A DNA stretch of 64,000 nucleotides from Leptodactylus fallax (lineage: Eukaryota; Chordata; Amphibia; Anura; Leptodactylidae), in assembly GCA_947044405.1 (NCBI GenBank), contig CAMRHE010000055.1, positions 676,501-740,500 on the forward strand, read 5' to 3'. Under the pieces are notes generated by a model. That model did not search any database, had not been told where the DNA came from, and worked only from the letters and a program-made list of their open reading frames with translations. Shown one piece after another: positions 58,429-64,000 of the stretch. Both the position numbers and the translations under genes were made by a program. The first letter of the stretch is position 1, and each line of letters starts with the position of its first letter.

Positions 58429-58640
58429 CCACCCAAAAGTTAAATTGGGGTTGTTCAGGATTAGGAAAAACATAAACAGTGCTATACTTCATGGGTTTTT
58501 GGCAATTCTATGCCCTTTAGTGGAGGTGAGTTGCAATACCGCACATGACCTGTGTGCAGATGTGGCACTGTGGTTGGAATACCACCCAGTGATCCATTAC
58601 AAAAACTTTGATGAGTCATTTTTAGTGTCTAATCTACAAT
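58429..58640. repeat. 'Family A' copy
   Basis: 'aattggggttgttcaggatt', 'aggaaaaacataaacagtgc' and 'gagttgcaataccgcacatg' are the family A order of words. The 146-codon frame at 58364-58804 runs through this repeat and is spurious. Confidence 0.6.
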
Positions 58641-58699
58641 TAAAACTTAAAGAGGTATTCCCATCATATAAGCACAGTTGCCTTTCAGTGCTGGTGTCC

Positions 58700-58830
58700 T
58701 GGTTTCGAGTTGACCAAGGGCAACATCTGCATTTAGTATGTTCTGCTCCTGTTTGCGTGTGTTTCCAGTTCCCTCCCGCATGCCAAAAATATACTGATAG
58801 GTAAGTTGACTTCCTGTAAAAACAACTGAC
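58700..58830 (+). mobile_element. LINE 3' untranslated fragment
   Basis: 'ctgtttgcgtgtgtttccag' and 'ttccctcccgcatgccaaaa', then 'atatactgataggtaa', is the plus-strand form of the L2/CR1-type 3' region at 46366-46535. 'ccaaaaatatactgat' recurs at 58881, showing a local duplication. Confidence 0.6.
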
Positions 58831-60229
58831 CCTTGTGGGTGTTGGGGATGAGAGCCTGTATGGCAGCCACTCCTACATGCCAAAAATATACTGATGGGGA
58901 TTGGTGCCTGTATGGCAGCCACTAATTCCCATACACCACAAGGCTCCTTGTGCTTTGAGTCTCCTTGAGAAAGAGCATTACAAACATTTGTCATTTGTTG
59001 TTAGTCTGTAACTAGTATTGTGATCATCGGGTTCAACCTGCTGATCTTAAGAATAAACTACAGTTCTGTCAAATTCCTTACACAGTATGCACTGTAGGCA
59101 AGAGCGCAGGAAGGAACAACATTTGAATTAAGTCTTGTGTGCACTTGTTTCTGAGGATCAATGGGTATACCAGTCAGTATCGCAGTGATAGGCATTCAAT
59201 TGTTATAGTGGGAGAACTTTAATTATTGAAGACCTTTACTTCCTCCCTGCTTAGGCACATATAAATAGATAGATCGATAGATAGATAGACACTGATGTAG
59301 CTAGAATAACTTGAATATTATCCAAATAGTGAATTAATGTATAAGTCAGTGTGTCGATAAAAGGAACATGCTAGCTAATAAAGTCATGCGATCACAGCAG
59401 TATTGACACTTTTTAAGCAAGCAGTCTCTTCAGCTTAAAGGTGTGAGGTTACTGGTACAAATGTTAACTGAAAGGCTTATAGAAACAGTGACAAGGCTAC
59501 AGCTTCATGTGTCTATAATATGACAGATAATAGACATCACCTCCTGTTAGAAAATTAGCACAAATGTCTGATCTTGCAGGAACGAGGCACCACAAAAACA
59601 CTGCACAAGAGGAACTAAGAGCACTGTACAGTCCTGTATAAGAATAATGTTTTCTATCCCATTGCAGCCGCCATTTTTGTAAAAGTAACAACTGGACCAT
59701 CCACCATTGTGGTTAATGCTTTTGTTTTAGCTTTAGCTTCACAGTCAGTGACGGCCATTTTGAACTTTATGAAATTGTTCATATACATAAAAGTGTCAGG
59801 TCATAATCCAGTTGACCAGCAAGGAAAGAAGATTGGAGGGAGTTTAGGAGCTCACTGTATCCTCTTTATACACTGAACTCAATAATAAAACTGTACACAG
59901 CAAGCTCCTTTGCTCTCCCTAGTGGCAGCTACAGGCAGCCAGAATTGTATAATTTAGCTTTTTGTCTATGTAGAGGATTTTGAGCTCCAAATGATAGCAA
60001 TTTATATCAGAAAATGTAACAGTTTACCGTAAATATTTAGTAGTTAAAAAGAGGACATTTATATCATTTAGTTTCTAATTCAATGTGTATGCATCCAGTG
60101 CAAGAAGCATGAATATATTTAATACAAATTGTTATAAATAATGATATTAATATCATTATATAGCATTATTGTTATAGTGTTAATTACTCATAAATAACAT
60201 CGACAACAAGAGGCTAATAACTCATGGCT
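58831..60229. other. Unassigned; short GATA run
   Basis: 59269-59290 is a short (GATA)n run. 'tgtatggcagccact' occurs at 58858 and 58909. No gene recognised. Confidence 0.35.
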
Positions 60230-61849
60230 GGATGTGTCTAATATTACATGTACTCTAGCTTCTATATAATAACTATTCATCTTGCTTTTTACTTTTATCT
60301 TACAATTTTCTGGAGCTCCCTGAAGACTCCTCTGTTTGTACATTTTCAGCCAAGGTGCTCACATCAGAAAACTTATTAATTAATTAAATTACATGAAAGC
60401 TTTTTGGCAATCTTCAGAGTCTTCTCGACCCAGTGATGTGCCAAGAGCTTCTGTTTACCAGAGAAAAATAGGCTTTTTGTAATATGTGCTTATATGATAT
60501 TCAGCTACCTTATCATGTAAATGACTAGAAACATAGTAAAGAAGCAATCCAGTAAAAAATAAGTCCCCTCCATTATAAATGATCCTGTGTGTAGTTTTAC
60601 TGAATAATATTATATCATAATAATAATATGATGATGTTACTGAGATCGTAATTGTGAAGTTATGTGCTCTCCTTCAGAGTACTCTGCTCCTGTTTCCCGT
60701 ATGAACAGTAGGTCACTGTTACAATACACTTCTATAGGAGTCATATTGAGTCTAATATATTTGCATCATGAGTTTGATTCCCTAGTCATACAGGAACCAC
60801 TGTGTGCAACAAAATGGCAGAGAGCAGGTGAGCACTCTGGAAGGGAGCACATAACTTCACAATGAAACTGTCTGTAAGTTTCCTGGTAACATAACACTAT
60901 ATATAGACTCATTATTTACAGACAAGGAGGTATGTATAGTATGAACAACATTGGATTTTTTTTTTTTAAAGAACAAAAAGCGATTTTTTTTTAAAAATCA
61001 AATATAAAATACATCCACAGGACAGGTAACAAGTGTCTGAGCAGTGTAGGTTCAACTGCTGACATAAAAAGAGGTTTTTCCATGCTTTGCCATGCTTTGG
61101 CAATTCTTAAGGTAAGACCAGGAGTGGTTTCTTGGCATGCGACGTCTGTGTTTCTGCGGGACTGCTTCTCTTATGTTGTTAGGCTCCCTTTTGATCACGT
61201 TTTTTGTATCTTTTTAGAAGATCCGTTTACTGGATGCAAAAAGTGGATGCAAACACCACCCATTTACATAGAGATCAATGCAAAATAAAATGGATCTGCT
61301 TTTGTCTGTTTATTTTGAAGGATAGAAAAGCATAGTATACCATACTTTTGTGTCCATCAGTAAAAACAGACATAAATGGTACTTTGAACTATGTAAGCAG
61401 ATGGCCATTTGTTTGCATCTGTTATGCAAAGGATCTGATACACGGATGTAAAAAACGTGATGTGCACGGGCCCTTAAATGGTTGCTGAGCAGTGAGAGAC
61501 TGCTGTTGACATTGGCTGTACTTGAGCGTGTCCGAGCAACTGCTGTTAACTTCATCCATGCCGAAAAGACCTCAGTAAAGTACTGGAGACAACGAGATCT
61601 GCCTAACCTCAGCCAAACCTCTGTAAGCACCAGAATAGTTGGGACCCAGCTTCTTTGACCTTGAGTATGCCGGGAAAGCAGGCTGTGCCAATGATTGAAG
61701 GTGGTGTCAAGAGGGCAGTTGCCTTACGAATATATCTTATAATACAATGTTGGGCAGAGGCATCAGACAGCCTTATGCACATGACAGTGACATTTTTGAC
61801 GGATCTAATGGCCGCAAACAATTGATGCACATGTCTGTTTGTCATCTAT
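60230..61849. other. Unassigned; 60230-60500 conserved-element texture
   Basis: 60290-60480 is repeat-free, with 'acttattaattaattaaatt'. T and A runs at 60955-61000. A 106-codon minus frame (61310-61630) has no recognised domain. Confidence 0.3.
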
Positions 61850-62066
61850 AAAGCAATATTCTCATGACAATGAGTAACAGGCATTTTTGTAACGGACCAT
61901 GAAAATATAGGTCATGTCCTATTTTTGTCTGTTTTCACAGATCCCTCCATATACTGTAATATATGGGGGAGTCATGAAAACGTCCGCACTTCGGATGCAA
62001 GACAGCCATGAAAAATGTTTGTTTTCACAACCGTTTTGCACCCCCATTGTGTGAATGTAGCCTAAA
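61850..62066 (-). mobile_element. MITE 'family C', copy 2 (inverted)
   Basis: 'gtcctatttttgtctgtttt', 'cacagatccctccatatact' and 'aaccgttttgcacccccatt', ending 'gtgtgaatgtagcctaa', form the inverse of 57218-57440. Confidence 0.75.
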
Positions 62067-62375
62067 TTCCATTTTTCGATTTTTGATGGCCGATGCGTCC
62101 GTTTTGCATCAGTGAAAAAAACAAATGAATTTCAATAGTCTTTCTTTTTTGACCTAACCCACTAATCTCTTTCTAATGGGAGTCAATCCATTTAACATCA
62201 GATCCATTGATTTCTACTTGGACTGTGTGCAACAGACAAAGATAGAGCATGTCCAGTTTTTGACATCCAGTAAAAATGGCCAGTCAAAAAACAGACATGT
62301 GAATAGCCACATTGACATCAATGTGTTGCAAAATCAGCAATTTTCCACTGTTGTGTGAATAAGCCTTTAGGGACT
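62067..62375. repeat. Related MITE debris
   Basis: 'gatggccgatgcgtccgttt' and 'cacattgacatcaatgtgtt', ending 'tgtgtgaataagccttta', resemble the element at 54226-54438 and its flanks. The ends are not resolved. Confidence 0.5.
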
Positions 62376-62786
62376 TAGTGAGATTTTTGTTGATATTTTT
62401 ACTTTTGCTCTTCAGGATATTTTCCTATAACCAGAAAGTTCCCAAACTTCAGCATTTGCATCCAGCAGATTCCCGTGACACGGCAATATTTAGATGGAAC
62501 ACTAGTGTTTAGCTGAGAACCTTTTTGCAATGAAAACTCCAGTCGAGATAACCACAGTGTTCCTAAGAAGTCAAATTAAATCAATGGCTGGAGGCGAGTC
62601 TAGAGATATATCTGCTGTCAGCTCCTCCATTCCACTATTATATGGGAGTCTTTCGGCTTTTGCTCTAAGGGACAAACTTCTTTTATATGAGTCACAAAGG
62701 TGTTATCATTGCTAAATATATTAACAGGAAAGGAAAATAATGATGCTTCTTAGGAAATAGACAACTATGGCTTTTCTTACAGAGCT

Positions 62787-62789
<3 letters not shown>
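62376..62789. other. Unique DNA with conserved-element texture
   Basis: 62460-62760 is repeat-free. A 61-codon plus frame (62530-62715) has no family resemblance. Confidence 0.3.

Positions 62790-62820
<31 letters not shown>
62790..62820. repeat. (AT)n microsatellite
   Basis: About 15 uninterrupted AT units. Confidence 0.95.
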
Positions 62821-62824
<4 letters not shown>

Positions 62825-63639
62825 GTAGAGAGCAGCAGTTTTAGTTTGGAAAGTTCAGGGGAATTGACTAACTTTTTGCAATTAATATGAACTCAAAAAT
62901 TTCACATAGGATTTTGGTGGATGTGCTTAGATATGAGTGTATAGAAGTAATATGAAATGCCTGCCAAATAAGATGGGGGAGATTTACTAATCAAAATGGG
63001 TGGAATTTATTATCCCATCTACGCTAGTTTTCGGGCCCAGATGGGTGTTTATGTGGTACACATTTGGTGCAAGACTCTTTCTTGCACTCATTCATTCCCC
63101 ATTCTGTGTCTCTCTTTTTCTGCGAAAGTGGGAGGACCATGGAGGAGGTCGAGGCGAGTTGGCTCAGCCCGACATATTTATTATAAGTAATTGGTATGAA
63201 TTATACAGGAAACCTACACCAGTACCTGACTGTCATAGATTTTCATTTTGGTGCACAAATGTGCACCTGAATTATTAAGAGGTCGAAACCTCAGGTGGAA
63301 ATAGTGCCAGGCGGGGCCTTTGTAAAAACACCGATGTGCCAGAATTCTGGTGCAATTTAATGCAAAAAATTGTACATTGAGTCACATTTATCTTGTACTT
63401 TAGCCACTTTTTAACAAGCATGAAAGTGGTGCTGCTTATCAGAAAGGGGTGGTGCTTTAAATGGCACACTATGCACCAAAAAGAGCTAAAACAGAATATC
63501 CAATCTAATAATGTGACGGATTTATAAAACAGCATTAAATACTTAGATAAATCTGGTGAAGTTTGCACTAAAACACCAATATTAGTAAATCTATATTGAT
63601 GTGTTTTTAGAGGACATTTTCGTGTGTATGTGGGATATT
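62821..63639. other. No recognisable feature
   Basis: Unassigned; 'atttactaatc' and 'atttataaaacagcatt' suggest an old MITE between about 62980 and 63590, but arms could not be paired with confidence. Confidence 0.3.
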
Positions 63640-64000
63640 AATCTGATTGTTCCAGGTAGTACATTCCAGAGAACTGGTGCAGCTCAAGAAAAGACTTGGA
63701 GATGGGAGCCAGAGCTATGGATTACAGACAATGTTGATCTTAGATTGTTGGAAGATTGGAGAACATTGATAGAGTGATATACAAGGATGAGGAAGTTGGT
63801 GTAGGGATGTGCAGTACTGTGGAAAACTTTATGGATGAGATGGTGGATGGGCAACCGGTGCAATAACTGGCACAGACTGGAGGCATATGTATAGTGTTTG
63901 GATGGGAAGATGAGCCTGGATGCTGCATTTGGGATAGGTTGGAGAGGGGAGAGTTCAGTAAGTGGATGACAGACTAGTTGGGACTTAAAGCAATCAATAT
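63640..64000 (-). mobile_element. L2/CR1-type LINE fragment running off the window
   Basis: On the minus strand, 63640-63670 reads 'PVLWNVLPG' and 63830-63955 reads 'LSPLQPIPNAASRLIF' and 'LCQLLHRLPIHH'. These are the C-terminal blocks of a CR1/L2-group reverse transcriptase (compare 'LQ...NAA.RL' and 'LHWLP'). The reading is degenerate between the blocks. The 5' part would lie beyond 64000. Confidence 0.7.

Noticed and set aside
58364..58804. 146-codon plus-strand frame
   Set aside because: It crosses a family A repeat and a LINE 3' untranslated piece and has no domain.

Overview
The window reads as intergenic or intronic DNA from a vertebrate with a large, repeat-rich, AT-biased genome, most likely a frog or toad. 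I base that on the repeat types I recognise: Tc1-type transposons, foldback elements with TTAAAGG ends, L1-, L2- and Rex1-like LINE fragments, and several interspersed families I associate with anuran genomes. The assignment rests on recognition, not on a search. I found no convincing host protein-coding exon, no tRNA, rRNA or snRNA gene, and no bacterial or organellar feature. Every open frame above about 100 codons falls in a repeat or low-complexity tract, except one unrecognised 130-codon frame at 37829-38221.

Layout. 1-9.5 kb: a degenerate minisatellite, a 95-bp near-perfect palindrome, interspersed repeats, a ~180-bp tandem satellite (4823-5895), and a Tc1 transposon (7541-8474) inserted into a 33-bp minisatellite. 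9.5-11.2 kb: an L1-type LINE remnant carrying a nested L2/CR1-type LINE. 12.7-20.9 kb: a deleted second Tc1-like element, a possible LTR, and small MITEs. 22.5-36.7 kb: a 30-bp minisatellite, then a swarm of large hairpin (foldback) elements, many ending in TTAA target sites. 36.7-40.4 kb: a very regular 46-bp minisatellite and a foldback whose loop holds a Rex1-like LINE. 44.5-45.2 kb: a long polypurine tract. 46-54.5 kb: more foldbacks, including one with a tandemised end split by a 605-bp insertion with a 14-bp duplication. 54.8-55.9 kb: two 25-bp minisatellite arrays in opposite orientation. 56.7-64 kb: a third copy of the second Tc1-like family, more MITEs and LINE fragments.

Between these lie stretches without recognisable repeats that have the texture of vertebrate conserved non-coding DNA (notably 29460-30257, 57590-58310, 16480-16960, 24320-24720, 43720-44420). 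If they are conserved, the window would be a regulatory gene desert or a long intron; this needs alignment and is inference.

Nothing here works as a gene pathway. The interaction visible is between mobile elements: insertion into minisatellites, into hairpin loops, and into each other. Recognised transposon coding sequences are all broken. I saw no undescribed protein-coding system. The most unusual structures are the inverted minisatellite pair, the foldback swarm and the clean nested insertions.
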